Positions 34,850-47,546 of a DNA stretch of 64,000 nt are shown here, piece by piece. A program made the position numbers and the translations under genes. Each line of letters begins with the position of its first letter. The first letter of the stretch is position 1. Location: assembly GCA_019925105.1 (NCBI GenBank), contig JAHGAU010000027.1:558001-622000 (forward strand). The letters are read 5' to 3'. The notes below the pieces were generated by a model. The model made no database searches. It saw only the letters and a program-made list of their open reading frames with translations, and was not told the DNA's origin. The DNA comes from Niebla homalea. Its lineage: Eukaryota; Ascomycota; Lecanoromycetes; Lecanorales; Ramalinaceae.

Positions 34850-37800
34850 GGTTTAATAAGACTTATAATTAACTCCCGCCGTTTAACCGTAAACGGCTTT
34901 TCTTAATAATAAATAAGTCTTTTATTATAATGCCTATTAATTATAGTATTATTTGGTTAATAATTAAGGGTAAAAAAAGCAATATAAAATACTTTTTATA
35001 CTATTAATTAAAAAGCTTTAAACGTAATTATTAATTTATTAATTTTACGTATTTTATAAATAATGATTAATCCAGCGGCGGATAAATAACGTTTTAAGGT
35101 TAATTTTTATAAGTTATAAATTAATTACGTTAATAACTTTAGTTAAAGTTTAACGGAAACCAATAAAGTTTTTATATTTATTTACGTAAATATAACCATG
35201 GAACGCTTAAAAGTATTATAGATCCCTTAAGGCAATTTAACGTATATAAGCGCTTTAAAAAACTCTATTAACCGGAGCGTTTTAAAAGAGTTAAATGAAT
35301 ATATAAATATCTTTTGTAATAATATAATTAATATTTTACTTAAATTAAGATAAAAGGATTACGTTATTAACTTAAATAACAAAAAGCTATTATATAATCC
35401 TTTATATAATTTATTTTAGGTTAATTAACGGAGCTCCGGCGGTATTTAAAGTATATTATAGTCTGAAATTGGATTTATTACTTAATTTTATCCGTAAATG
35501 CCTTAATCCTTTTTATATTTAAGAAGGACAATAACCTTTATTTTTATATCGATTAACGTAAGTTAAATATAATTATAGTTAAAAATCGATACTTATTACC
35601 CTTAATTATTGAAATTTTTAACCAAAGAAATAACTTTAAATAATTTATTAAGTTAAACCTTAAGAATACTTATTACCGGTTACGGATTAAGTCCGGCGAT
35701 AAATAAAAGATAACGTTCCGTTAAGTATTTTATTATATTATTTAAATTAATTAATACTTTAATAACTTCTTAAGCTAATACTAACCGTATTTTTATTAAA
35801 TTTATTAATATAATTTATATGGTTTATTTAAATAATATTTTAATATTTAATAAGAATCCGGCGGATTATTCATATTATATTTAATAAATCCTTAAGTAAT
35901 TTTATTAATTTTAATTTTACGTTAATTTTTAAAAGTATTAATTTAATATTATTTAAATAAAGTTTTTAGGGTTTATCGTTTTTATTAAAGGGATTTAGAT
36001 AAACCAAGAGCGTATCCAAATGATTAAGAATTAATTTATCCCGAAAACCTACCGGGAAGTATAGGTCTTTTAAACTTTATAAATTTTTATTATTATTTTA
36101 TTCATAAATATTTAAGAATAACTAAGTTTTTAATTAATATATTTAAGGGTAATAAAAAAGGGAAAAAGGTTAACCCGTTAAAATAAAATAATATAATAAA
36201 TAGGGCGTTCCTTTAATTCCGCGAAATATTTTTTAACGCGTTATTACTCCGTTATTTTAACTTAAAACGGGAAATATAAAAAAGACCAATATATTTAATT
36301 TTATTATCGTAATTGTTTTATTTTAATAATTTAAGGAAAATTATTAACGCTTAATTACGTATTAATTTAAAAAAACAATTTTTATTAAATAGAATTATAA
36401 AACGTATAATTAAAAGTTATTCATTATCGTTACGGTGTTTAAACAATAATAATATTATTTAAAAGGGAGCTTTAAAGCGATTTAAGTATAGACGGAGCAT
36501 AATAACCTTTAAGGGTTTATAAAGTAACTAGCGTTAAACTTACGTTAAATTAAATAAACCTTAAAACTTATTAATTATAACTTTAAAGTATTTTATTATT
36601 AAGGTAAAATACACCCTATTAATCCTCCATTGAAACGTTTAGACTATAAAGGAATTTTACCTTTTAATATTACCTTATTATTTATTTTAAAGAATAAGTT
36701 TATACTTTAATCCGAAAATTCAGCAGAGCGCTGGCGGACAGCGGTTATTAATTATTAATTATTATTCACTTTAAAAGGTCTTTAAGTTATTATCCCGCGA
36801 AAAAAATTTAATAATTACTTAAAAAGCCTTATAAGGAATCTAAGCCAATTAAGTTACTTATTAAGGATCTGTAAGTTAAAGATATATTCATATATAAGAT
36901 TAAGGACGATAACGTAACGCTGATACATTTTTATTAAGGTTATAATAATACTTAAAGACTTAATCTAAATAGCCTTATTATTTATAAGGGCCGTATATAT
37001 ATCCCCCGGGATAAAGCGGTTAAAAAAAGCTGATTAATAAGTATTATAATAACCCGTTAACGGGCTATTTCAAAGCCGATAAAATTTATAAGCTCCTGGC
37101 CCGTAAATATTATTAAGATGGATCGCGGGCTTAAATTAATAACTATATTAAGATATACGATACTTATTAAAGGATTAAGGTATTATGTTACTGCCTTTAT
37201 AACGAGCTTACTTTATTTTTTTAACCGGCCGTATTATAAAAAGAACTTAATATAGACTTTATTATTAACTTACCTATAAATAAAATTAAAAATAGCGTTT
37301 ATAACTTAATTCTAATAATTATGAATAAGCATATAAAGATATATAAATATTTCCTTATTATAAAATAAATCGATATAATTATATTCACAGACCTTTTCTT
37401 TAAAGAAATCGTATTATAATATAATATACCGGTTAAAATCGTAACTAATTAAAGGTCTTTATTTATTAATAAATTCTGGGGATTAATATATTATTACGTA
37501 AAGATAAAATATAAATTAAGCACCGCTTTTTACCCGTAAACGGATAATTAAATAAAACGTTAAAATTAAGGTCTTAAATAATATTTAAGGACCTTTATTA
37601 ATTTTAAGTAAATAAATTAAGTAAAATTACTTCCCTTAATTAAATTTATTTATATGAACTCGGAATACTTAACTTTAAATTATAACCTTTTTATAACGAT
37701 ATATAGTTATAATTTAAATATTTATTTTGAACTTAAGGATAAACTTATAAAAGTAGAGATACTTATAGTAAAAGATAAAGTTAAAATATTATATAAAATA

Positions 37801-38300
37801 TAATTAATATTAACGGATTAATAACGTTATATTATTAAATCGACTTAGAAGACGTATAATAAAGAATATAAGGTAAAATTATATAACGTTAACGAATTAA
37901 TAATATTAAATATTAAAAACCTTAAGTTAAAGGAATTAAAAAAAAACCTACGCCCCAATTTATAAGACCTTTTAAAATTAATAATAAAATTAAAACGTAA
38001 ATATACTATTTATTCCTCCCTATTATTTATTAAATCTATTATATTATTTATATTTTTCTTTTAAAGCTTTATTATATTTATAGCGGTAATTAAACGGCGG
38101 AAACTATAATATAAGTACCCGAATTAATTAATAATAAAAAGGAATAAGTATTTAAAGAAATTATTAATAGGGTTAAAAGTAAAAAAAGCGTTTAATATTA
38201 AGTTGAATAGGTTAATTAAGGCTTTAAATATAATTCATAAATCCTAGAAACGGACTTAAAGTATTTTTAAGAATTACGGGAATAATATAATAAAATAGTA
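34850..38300 (+). pseudogene. Pol remnant of gypsy E (RT, RNase H, integrase)
   Basis: Reverse transcriptase: VYLDDILIFSKNPE-like with the box at 35,825-35,836 reading YLNN, then FLGFIV at about 35,965, SREVQVF-like, and a GSKKGKKVNPLKWN-like segment at about 36,150. RNase H follows. The integrase core has first Asp at 37,255 (IDFIINLP), second Asp at 37,447 (AAT, Asn) and Glu at 37,555 (AAA, Lys), again D-x35-E; KFW, STAFYPQTD-like and a YN.S.H.ST-like segment follow. A possible chromodomain lies at about 38,080-38,270, weakly supported. Length and order fit a chromovirus-type gypsy polyprotein. Confidence 0.88.
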
Positions 38301-40517
38301 TAAAGTAAAAAGAAATATAAATAAGGTTATAGTATTATAACGGCAGAAGTTATATATATAATCAATAATTATATATATAATTAATATTATAGCCGTTTAA
38401 CCCTTATATATTATCCTTCCGTAAAGTTATTAAAGTCTAAACTTTAATTAATAACTTTATTTATTACGGGTATTACGCGTACGGATAAGCCAACGTTACG
38501 GAAGCGATTGTTTTTATTATAATATTACAATTAATAAAATAACTTTAATAATAGTTATAATAATATTAAAAAGCGAAAAAGCGTAAATGTTAAATTATAA
38601 GCGCTTAACGCGCTATTAAATAAAGGATATTAAGTAAATAAAGCTATTAAATAAAGTTATTAAAATAATAAGAGATTGATAAATATATTTATTAAGATTA
38701 CGTTAACGCTTTAATAATTTTAATAATATTTTCCGCTATATTAATTTTAATAATATATAAATTATAAGTACTTAATATTTAACGTTATTAATTTTAATAT
38801 TTAACGTTAAACTCTAATAATATTAACGTATAAAAATAAAAGAATAATTTATAATTCCGCGTTAATACGGATTATTTTCTTTTTTTTCGCTTTTTTTTAT
38901 ATATAAATTAACGGTACTTGAATTAAATATAAGGATATTATACCGCCTTTTTTTCCCTTTAACTTTTAATTAAAGGTACTTTTTTAATATTATTTATTAA
39001 AGAGGCTTTTTAACTTAATTTTAAGGTATTATTCTTAAAACTTAAGGCCGACCTTTTTAATAACGCCGTTAAAAAGGGTATAGCCTTTTTTTCCTTTTCT
39101 TTAAATAAGTTAAAGTTTATATTTTCCTCCTTTTTTTTAATTTTTTAAGCTACCGGATATTATAAGCTTAAGGTTTTATTTCCTTACCCCGGATATAGGG
39201 TTGGGAAATAGGGAGTGGCTCTACGATAAAGTAAACTCTTATAAAAAGCCCAAACCCCCCGTATTAAGCCGATCCAGCTATTAAACGTTAACGTTATTAT
39301 ATTATTATTAAATTATAATTTATTTATTTATTCTTTAAACCGGATAACCTTTCTTTCCGTTATTATAGCGTAAATAGTAAGCGTTTCTTTTTTAATTTAA
39401 AAGATTAATATTTCCCTTTTAGCTTTTAAGGTAATTTAACGGAACGTATATTTTACTTAATTGGCGATAATTAACGTTTAATTAATATTTAACCGGAAAA
39501 CTTTAAAATCCTAAAGGATTTTATTACGCTTTTATACGTATTAAGCTTATACCTTAATAAACCGTATATTAATCGATTAATACTTACGTATTTATTAAGT
39601 TACCCGGGGCTATAATTAATCCGGGAATTATATATATATTAAAGTAATAGCGGTATAACGGCGTTAAAGATATTTAAGGGAAAATAACGGGAAGGATATC
39701 ATTTATTACGATATTTACGGTAAAATAAGGGGCCCTGCCGGTACGAAAGTTTATCTTATAAGAAGTAAGTTAAATAAGGCGTTACTATATATATTATTAA
39801 TTTTATATTTATGTTTACGCCGGCGACGTATTATTATATATACGTTATATTATTTAAAGATTAAAGTAAACTTATATATCTTATTAATAAATAAAAATAA
39901 GCGGACTATTAATATAAATAAAACGTTTATATAATGCTAACGTTATTTATTATAATAATAATATAAATAGCGAGGGTATATAGCTATATATATATTAATT
40001 AATAAATACTTATATAAACCCTTAATATATTATACTTATAAGGATAATTAAGATTATTAAGGAGAAAAGAAAAAAAGTTTAAAATAAAATAAAAACCTTA
40101 CTATAATTACGTACCGTTTTTATTATAACGTTTATTTTCATAGTATAATAAATTAACTAATAAAGTCTTAAGTAATTATTAATTAATACCGTAAAAACTC
40201 TTTTCCTATTTATCTTTTTTTACTAGGTTTTATAAAAAGGTTTTTAATAAGCTCTATAAATTATATTAATTATTTATTAATATAAAATACCCCTACTATA
40301 TTACTATTAAAGAGATATTATTATATTTATATATATACCTAAGGACTCTTTTCCCTTTACCTTTTTCCCACTGGGTTTAATAATGGGTTTTGAATAAGCT
40401 TTATATGTAGTTAACTTTACGTTAACTTCTTAAATATATTTCTTTATGTTAAGGAATAACAAGGAATACATAGGCTAGCACTTGTAAACTAATATTATAC
40501 TTTAAAGATTAACGTAT
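38300..40517 (+). other. Unassigned 3' region of gypsy E
   Basis: About 2.2 kb between the last pol domain and the polypurine tract, with no domain recognised on either strand. It contains an AT-rich 13-bp inverted repeat with a 5-nt loop at 38,350-38,380. Pyrimidine-rich runs on the plus strand at 38,870-39,170 would be compatible with a dead antisense frame or an unrecognised insertion. A GC-richer patch stands at 39,185-39,275. Confidence 0.5.
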
Positions 40518-40531
40518 AAAAAGGGAAATAA
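40518..40531 (+). other. Polypurine tract of gypsy E
   Basis: aaaaagggaaataa ends one base before the 3' LTR start at 40,533. Confidence 0.75.
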
Positions 40532-40532
40532 T

Positions 40533-40863
40533 TATTAATAATTAATACTATCTTTGCGCCGGCGCTATAATAATACGTTATTGCTGCGTTAAGGTAGACC
40601 GTTAAACCTTAATAAAGGGCCTTAATAACTGCCTTAATATACGTTATTTATAAGCCGTAACTTAACTGGCATAAAGCGGGATAATTATTACCTTTACCTT
40701 AAGTAAAGGCTATACCTTAATTCTTTCTGAATTCCTTAAGAATTAATTTTATTACCAATTTACTTATTAAAGTGGTACTTAAGTATCCAGACCGTAACGT
40801 CACGTCTTCTACACCTACCTTTACTAGTCCCGCCGGCGCGCCGCCAGCGGAGTCAGTTTAACA
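40533..40863 (+). repeat. 3' LTR of gypsy E
   Basis: 331 bp, TATTAATAAT (mutated TGTTAGCAGC) to TTTAACA. The inner (left) part is mutated and the outer (right) end is GC-rich and spared (cgccggcgcgccgcc). Confidence 0.93.
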
Positions 40864-42179
40864 GAAGTTCCGTTAATTATATTATTATTTCCTCCGTTTT
40901 CATATATATTTCCGCTTCCTTAATTATATTTTACGCCTTTTTTATTAAGGTTAATAACGTTATATCGATTAATTAATTTAAGATTATTTATATTGATATA
41001 TAGTCCGAGCTCTATTTTAAGTCTCTTTATAATTTATACCTTATTATTACGTTAATAATCCCTTCCGTATTAAACGTTAAAATAATTATTATTTTAAACC
41101 TATAATCTTTTTATATTATAATCTTTTATAATATTAATAATAATAAATTATACGTTATAGTAATTATTAATAGTTCCTTTAACTTAATATAATTAATTAT
41201 ACGTTTTCCCTCATTTTATTTATTATAATAAAGATTAAAATCTCTTAATAACATATATTTATTAAGTACCGTTAAGATATCTTTAAATAACAATAATATA
41301 AAGGGCCTTATTTTGTTATTTAATAATAAGTTATATACATTATAAATATTTAAGTTACTTTCCGTATTCTTTTCTTATATTATCCAAAAAGTATATAAAT
41401 TCCTATTTTAATAAATAACGTCTTAATTATTTATATTTAATTTTTTATTTATGAAGAAGTACGTCCGGGTTATTTTATTGCCCTTAAACGTTTTAAGTAG
41501 AACCCTCTACTTAAGTTAATTAAAGAATATATAAATGGGCTGACGGTAATTCTTATATTATTATAATATTAACATTTTTTTCTTTTTTAAACTCAAATAT
41601 TAATAATATTACTTTAATTATTTTTCCTTATATATTATATTATATTACCCTTAAACGTATTAATATATTATATATTAATTTCCGTTAAAATTTCTTTATT
41701 AATATTTATTCAGGCTAATAATCTTTCATTAAAGCCGAATATTATTTACCTTGACTTTTTTATAATTACCGTTATTATTCTAAGGTAATTAAACTTAAGG
41801 GTTAATATCGCGGTAAGCTTCTTTTTCTTTATGCCGCTTATTATTATTTTTTACCCTTCTTTATTAAGCTGGTTTTATTTACGCTTAAAAACGGCCTTTA
41901 ATTATTCTATTAATTTAAATTTATATAAATTATAACGTTAAACCTTAACCGTTATCTTAATCTCCTTACGTTTAATCTCCTTAACCCTTATTGAGTATTA
42001 TAAATTTTACATTAAATAATTATTTTTACCGTATATTATATACTTAAATATATTCTTCGTTAAATTTTTTATTATTAAATTTACGTACTTATAAGTATTA
42101 TATCCTTTTACGTATATTATGTATTAGTACCGTTCGGGTACTTTATAATAATATGCCCGTATCCGTAATACTTAAAGTA

Positions 42180-42389
42180 TTAATAAATATCTATTATTTT
42201 ATCTGAAGGTCTTATTAATTTAAGGGACCTACCCTTAATTACCCCTTTATTAACGTTATTATATATCCTTATTAACGTTATACTTAAGATAATTATAGAA
42301 CATCGTTTTACGTAGTTAAGGGTATCCAGTTTTTTTATTATAGGGGGGAGCTTAAAATTAACGATCTCCAGCCTGAAGTAGAAAACCAT
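42180..42389 (-). pseudogene. LINE L1 ORF1 fragment
   Basis: A 69-residue open stretch. The segment RIYNN...KGVIKGRSLKLIRP recurs in L5 at 55,624-55,860 as RIYNN...KRVIKGKSLKLIRP, which identifies it as part of the LINE ORF1 product (the gag-like RNA-binding protein of Tad1-type elements). It is not a separate gene. Confidence 0.8.
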
Positions 42390-43384
42390 ATTTTTTTTTT
42401 ATATACCTTAAGGTGGACTTCTTTTTTACGTTTAAGAACCGTATTAAATATATCTTGTTTACCACAATAATAAACGATTACCTTAATACCTTTATTATTT
42501 AAACTCTCCCTTATTAACTTACCCCTTAAACTTCTTTAACCTTTCTTTCGCCTTTAAGGATACCATATTAAAGAGGATATTTTTATTCTATAGTTTATAT
42601 ATTACGATAATTTATTCCCGTAAACGGCTGCTTCGTTACTTCAAATATTTTTATTAATTATAAAAGATTTATTTTTATAACCGCGTTTTTCCCCTTATTA
42701 TTTAATAGCCGGATTATTATTATTTTTGTTTTTTTTTAATACGGCTGCTTTTTCTTTAACCTTTATTGCCGCTATTATAAGTATTGCCCTTATAATTTTT
42801 ATCGCCTAGCTTTTTCTTTTTTATAGGGTTCCCGTTATTATTTTTTTACTTTATATAAGGTTCCTTTAACTCCTTTTTTCCCCGTTTATTAACGTTTTTA
42901 TTATTATTTTATACGCTTTATATAACCGTTTTAATTCTTTTAACTTTAGGTCCGTTTTCATATAAAAGTCCCTTATATTCCGTAGCCTTATTTATAATAT
43001 CGGTTAAGTTTTTAACGTAATATTTTTTTATTTTATTATAAGGAGGCCCTTTAAGATTTTCGTTACTTTTTCTTTTATTATATTTTCCCTATAAGTTTAC
43101 CGTATTTTCATTTTTATAATTTACCCTTTATTATATAATAATTTATTCCTTTTATTTACTTTAATATTATTTTATATATTCTTAATAACCTTATTATTAA
43201 TATTATTTTACGTTTACTTATCCTTTATTCACTTTATTATAAGCATCGCCCCGGCTTTTTTTACCCTTTATTTATTAACTGTTACCATATTGTTTTTACG
43301 TATTTTACGCGTTTTTCTACGTATATCTTATTATTTATAAGTTTTTTATTCGGTTTAAGGGTTTTTTATCTTATTATTATTATA

Positions 43385-43603
43385 TCATTTATAGAATTTA
43401 TTTCCGTTTCCGTTAATATGAGTTATTCGCTTTTCCACCCCTTTAACCTTAAATATTACGCTATTTATACTTATCGTATTTAAGGTATTCACTTTATTAT
43501 TACTCGAGCTTTGTATATATATATTATTTTGGACCTTTAGGGTCCCTTCGTTCGTCGCCATCCTCTCGTTATTTTTATTTAATTTGTTGTTTTCCGGCTT
43601 CAC
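43385..43603 (-). pseudogene. LINE L1 ORF1 amino terminus
   Basis: A 72-codon open stretch at the 5' edge of L1. The true start is probably the inner ATG at 43,559-43,561 (MATNEGTLKVQNN), because L5 starts MATNNGTPEVRND at 54,504; both continue into TLNTIS. The 14 codons before it would be leader. Low mutation here fits the sparing of element edges. Confidence 0.82.
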
Positions 43604-45525
43604 GTTAATATATTATATATTAACTTTTATTGAGGCCTCCCCGTTTATATTTATTTAAGTTAATAATCTTTTATTAAAATTAAGTATTATTTATTTTAGT
43701 TTTTTTTAATTATCGTTATTATCTTGGGGCGGCCGAACTTAAGGGTTAATATTATAGCGAGCTTCCTTTTCTTTACGTTATCCGTTATTATTTTTTATTT
43801 TTTTTCGTTAAGTTAACTTTATTTATATTTAAGGACGGTTTTTAACTATTTCATTAATTTAAATTTATATAAATTATAACGTTAAACTTTAATTTTTATC
43901 TTAATTTCTTTACGCCTAATTTCTTTAGCCCTTATTAAGTATTATAAGTTTTATATTAAATAATTATTTTTATTATACGTTATATATTTAAGTATATTTT
44001 TTTTATTAAACCCTTAATTATTAAGCTTACGTATTTATAAATATTATATCCTCCGGTACATACCGTATATTAATACCTTTAGGGTACCTTATAATAATAC
44101 ATTTTCATGTTTAATACTTAAAGTATTAATAAACATTTACCGCTTTATCCTATAATTACGTTATCTTAAGGGCTCCGTCCTTAATTACCCCCTTATTAAG
44201 AATAATATTATATATCCTTATTAACGTTACGTTTAAGATAACCGTAAAGTATTATTTTATTTAATTAAGAGTATCCGGTCTTTCTATTACGGGGGGAAGC
44301 CTAAAGTTAATATTTTTTAACCCGGGGTAAAGAATCGTATTCTTTTTTTCTATACGTTTTAAGGTAGACTTCCCTTCCGTATTTAAGAACCGTATTAAGT
44401 ATATTTTATTTACCGTAACGGTAAATAATTACCTTGATATTTTTATTATTTTGAATTCTCTTTTACCGGTTTACCCTTTAGATTTTTTAACCTTTTTTTT
44501 ATTTTTAAGGATACCATATTAGGGAGGATATTATTACTTTATAGTTTATATATTATAATAATCTATTCCGTAAACGGTTCCTTTATTATTTTAAATATTT
44601 TTATTAATTATAACGGATTTACCTTTATAGTTATGTTTTTCTTTTCGTTCCTTAATAGTTAAATCGTTATTATCCTCGCCTTCTTTAATACCGCTATTTT
44701 TTCTTTAACTTTTACCGCCGTGATTATAAGTATTGCCTTTTTGGCTTTTATTGCCTAGTTTTCTCCCTTTTATAAGCTCCCTTTTATAAGGCTTTTATTA
44801 CGGTTTTTTTACTTTATATAAGGTCCTTTTAATTCTTTTTTTCTTTATTTACCGGCGTTTTTATTATTGCTTTATACGTGGAGCGTAACGGCTTTAATTC
44901 TTTTAGTTTTACGACCGTTTATATATAAAAGTTTCTTATATTCCGTAACTTTACTTATAGTATTAACCAGGTTTTTAACGTAATATTTTTCTACTTTATT
45001 ATAAAAAAGCCCTTTAAAGCCCTCGTTACTTCTTCCCCTTTTGCGCTTTCCCCGTAAATTTATTATATCCTCCTTTTTATAATTTACTTTTTATTACGTA
45101 ATAATAACTTATTCCTTTTATTTATTTTAATATTATTTTATATACCATTAATAACCCTATTATTAATATTATTTTACGCCCATTTATCTTTTGCTTACTC
45201 TATTATAAGCGTCGTTTTAACGTTTTTGATTTTTTATTTATTAACCGTTATTATATTATTTTTACGCTTTTTACGCGTTTTTTAACGTATATCCTATTAT
45301 TTAAAAGTCTTTTATTTAGTTTAAGCGTTTTTTATTTTATCGCTATTACGTTATTTATATAGTTCATCCCCGTTTCCGTTAACATAAACGGTTCGCTTTT
45401 CCACCTTTTCGATTTTAATTATTATATTATTTATACTTATTATATTTAAGGTATTCGCCTCGCTATTATTCGAGCTCTGTATATATATATGATCATGGAC
45501 CTTTAAGGTCCGTTTATTTGTCCTT
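43604..45525 (-). mobile_element. Partial LINE copy L2 (ORF1 region)
   Basis: A second, diverged copy of about 41,690-43,603, lying head-to-tail behind the L1 5' end. Corresponding blocks include 43,604-43,680 with 41,660-41,720, 44,150-44,350 with 42,190-42,390, and 45,480-45,520 with 43,510-43,550. Its ORF1 start has decayed. Its 3' portion (ORF2 and tail) is missing at the L1 boundary. It could be an older LINE into which L1 inserted with later loss, or a joint product of one integration. Confidence 0.78.
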
Positions 45526-46161
45526 AATATATTTAAGTTTATAAGTCTTTATTAAGGGTTTTACGTATAAATAATAAACTTTAATAAAGGCTTTATTTAT
45601 AAATGTTAACGTTAACATACTGGTATAAATGAAATACTTTACCTTTTTTTTTTTAATAATATAATATATCCGTTAAAATTAAATTATTATTTTTATATAA
45701 GCTAATTGAAATTAAAGATAATATAATAATAATTAAATAGCAATAAGTCAATTAACGTCTTCCAGCTATATAATCCTTTTATATACTTATATAAAAAGTC
45801 CCTGATTATAACTTTTATTAAAGATTATTCTTTTTCCAATTTATTTAATATAACGTTTTTATTATTATTAACGTTATCTTTCTTAATATGAAACTTAAGG
45901 CATTTTAACTTAATAATAAGGTTATCGGAAAGTATCCACTTTTTCCTTTTATAAGAAGATAATTCATGAGTTATTAAATATCCTTTTTTTCCGTAAGAAA
46001 AATAACGATTATTTCTTATTAATTTTTATATAATATAAGAAGGACGGCTAAACTTAATAAGATTATATTCTTAATATTTTTTTTTTCATAATAATAATTT
46101 TTTTTAATAATATCAGATTAAATATATTAACGGTATATATATCTAAGTCGTATTACTGTAT
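45526..46161. other. Unassigned AT-rich stretch
   Basis: About 640 bp between LINE L2 and LINE L3. No element end, LTR or domain recognised on either strand; pyrimidine-rich on the plus strand. It may hold the L3 5' leader or a fragment of an older insertion. Confidence 0.5.
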
Positions 46162-47358
46162 ATGGCTAATATACGTAAGGAAATTAATACAAGTTATACC
46201 GTCCGCGATTTTTTTTTTAAAATAATAGGTATCATAAAGGAAAAAGAAACGGCAGCGGAAACCTTAAAAAGGCTTTTAAAAATAAATTAAACGATAATTA
46301 TATTAAAGATATAATTATTAATTCGAATAAATTTTTAAAGCGTTTAAGCATTTTACCGGAAGGTAAATAAAGTAAGAAGGGAATTAAAACGGTTAAAGGG
46401 GATAATAAAAGTAAAGATATTAAAAACGTTTATAAATATAATACTAAAGGCCGTAAATTATATAAAGAAAATAATAAGTCCGAGTAAAATAAACGGGGGT
46501 TATAAGGACGAGAATACGGTAAAGAAGGCGGAACTAATAAAGAAGGCTTAAACGATAATAATAAGATTAAAAAGGGAAGAAGAAAAAGAAATAATAAGAA
46601 AAATAAGCCCGCTATAGTTAATTAAAGTATTTAAAATACTTAAAAAACCCTTAATAAAATAAATAATTATTAAAAAAAACTATTTAGTAACAACGTTTTA
46701 TTAAACGTAATATTGTTAAAAACGAAGGAAAGCTTAAAAAAATGCTAAAGTAAATAAATTTAGGTTACAATAAGTTAGTAGTAATATTTTATTAATTATT
46801 TATAATAATAATGGTTAAATTTTATTTATCCCGGTTTAATGAATGAAACAAAAAGTTTATTAAAATATAGATAAAACGGAAAAGTAACGTTTTTTATTTA
46901 AGGCTAAAATAAATAAACTTAAAATACTTATGGATTATAAAAAAAACTAAATATATTTAAGCGGATTAAACAATATTCTCTAGTCTTAATAAATAATATA
47001 ATAACGGCAATATATAACGAAATCCTATATAAAAAGATTATAGCAAAAAGGTCCTTAAAAATCATAAGGCCGTAAAATAAAAGGGTAGATATATGTTAAT
47101 AATTTAAATATTAAAGTTGTAACTATATTACCTTACGGTATTTAAATAAGATTAAGCATATTATGTACGTTAAAAAGATACGATACCCGGGAATATTAAA
47201 TGTTAATTATAAAAAATAAAATAAAAAATAGACTTATTTATATAATATATAAAAGGAAAATAATACCCGAAATAATACTTTAAATACCCGGTTAAAATTA
47301 ATAAGTTTAAGTAAAAAGAATGTAAGATTATTAATAAGATTTAGCGTTATGATATTAA
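46162..47358 (+). pseudogene. LINE L3 ORF1 remnant
   Basis: An open stretch of about 40 codons from ATG 46,162 (MANIRKEINTS...FFFKIIGIIKEKE) runs into stops. The remainder is Lys/Ile-rich with Gln and Trp lost. No zinc knuckle is legible. I call it ORF1 from its position before the endonuclease. Confidence 0.6.
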
Positions 47359-47363
47359 GAATA

Positions 47364-47541
47364 TGTTATGGCAGTACCTACCCTGGAGCAAGGGCTCCGG
47401 GGTAGGGCCTACCCCTGGGGGTGATCCCCCGGGTAGACTACCTTCTCATATATGGTAATAGCGGCTTACCCCTAAGCGCTATTACCTACCCCGGATAGCT
47501 ACTTTTGTCCATGAGATGGCCGAGTGGTTATCACCCTGACA
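47364..47541 (+). repeat. Solo LTR with hairpins, unmutated
   Basis: 178 bp, TGTTATGG to CTGACA, flanked by the 5-bp duplication gaata (47,359-47,363, 47,542-47,546), which marks it as a solo LTR inside LINE L3. It is strongly GC-rich against its surroundings and shows no RIP. It contains three inverted repeats: ctaccc...gggtag around ggagc/gctcc (47,378-47,406), a C/G-rich one at about 47,409-47,440, and ggtaatagc...gctattacc (47,456-47,488) with an inner gctta/taagc pair. No second copy in the window. The strand is arbitrary. Confidence 0.88.
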
Positions 47542-47546
47542 GAATA

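Larger units (their letters stand above)
26277..40863 (+). mobile_element. Gypsy retrotransposon E (interrupted by D)
   Basis: Plus-strand LTR retrotransposon with LTRs at 26,277-26,609 and 40,533-40,863 and a purine tract before the 3' LTR. The target duplication gaagt stands on both sides (26,272-26,276, 40,864-40,868) within LINE L1. Removing the D insertion and one tgctt copy leaves about 7.7 kb. Domain order gag with zinc knuckle, reverse transcriptase, RNase H, integrase defines Ty3/gypsy. The element is inactive: catalytic and zinc-binding codons are mutated. About 2.2 kb between the last recognisable domain and the 3' LTR is unexplained. Confidence 0.94.
40864..43603 (-). mobile_element. 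Tad1-like LINE L1, 5' half
   Basis: Continuation of L1 beyond gypsy E, starting at the gaagt duplication. 40,869-40,900 matches L4 at 53,080-53,110 where no interruption exists. It carries the front of ORF2 (endonuclease region, about 40,900-42,000) and ORF1. The 5' end lies near 43,603, where sequence of a second LINE copy (L2) begins. Together with 23,184-26,276 the element is about 5.8 kb. Confidence 0.85.

Noticed and set aside
38350..38380. 13-bp AT inverted repeat as a regulatory site or terminator
   Set aside because: Low-complexity TA arms arise easily in this composition; no other support.
47510..47541. tRNA-like A-box (tggccgagtgg) suggesting a tRNA gene or SINE head
   Set aside because: No B-box or acceptor pairing follows, and the stretch is the right end of a solo LTR with a clean 5-bp target duplication.
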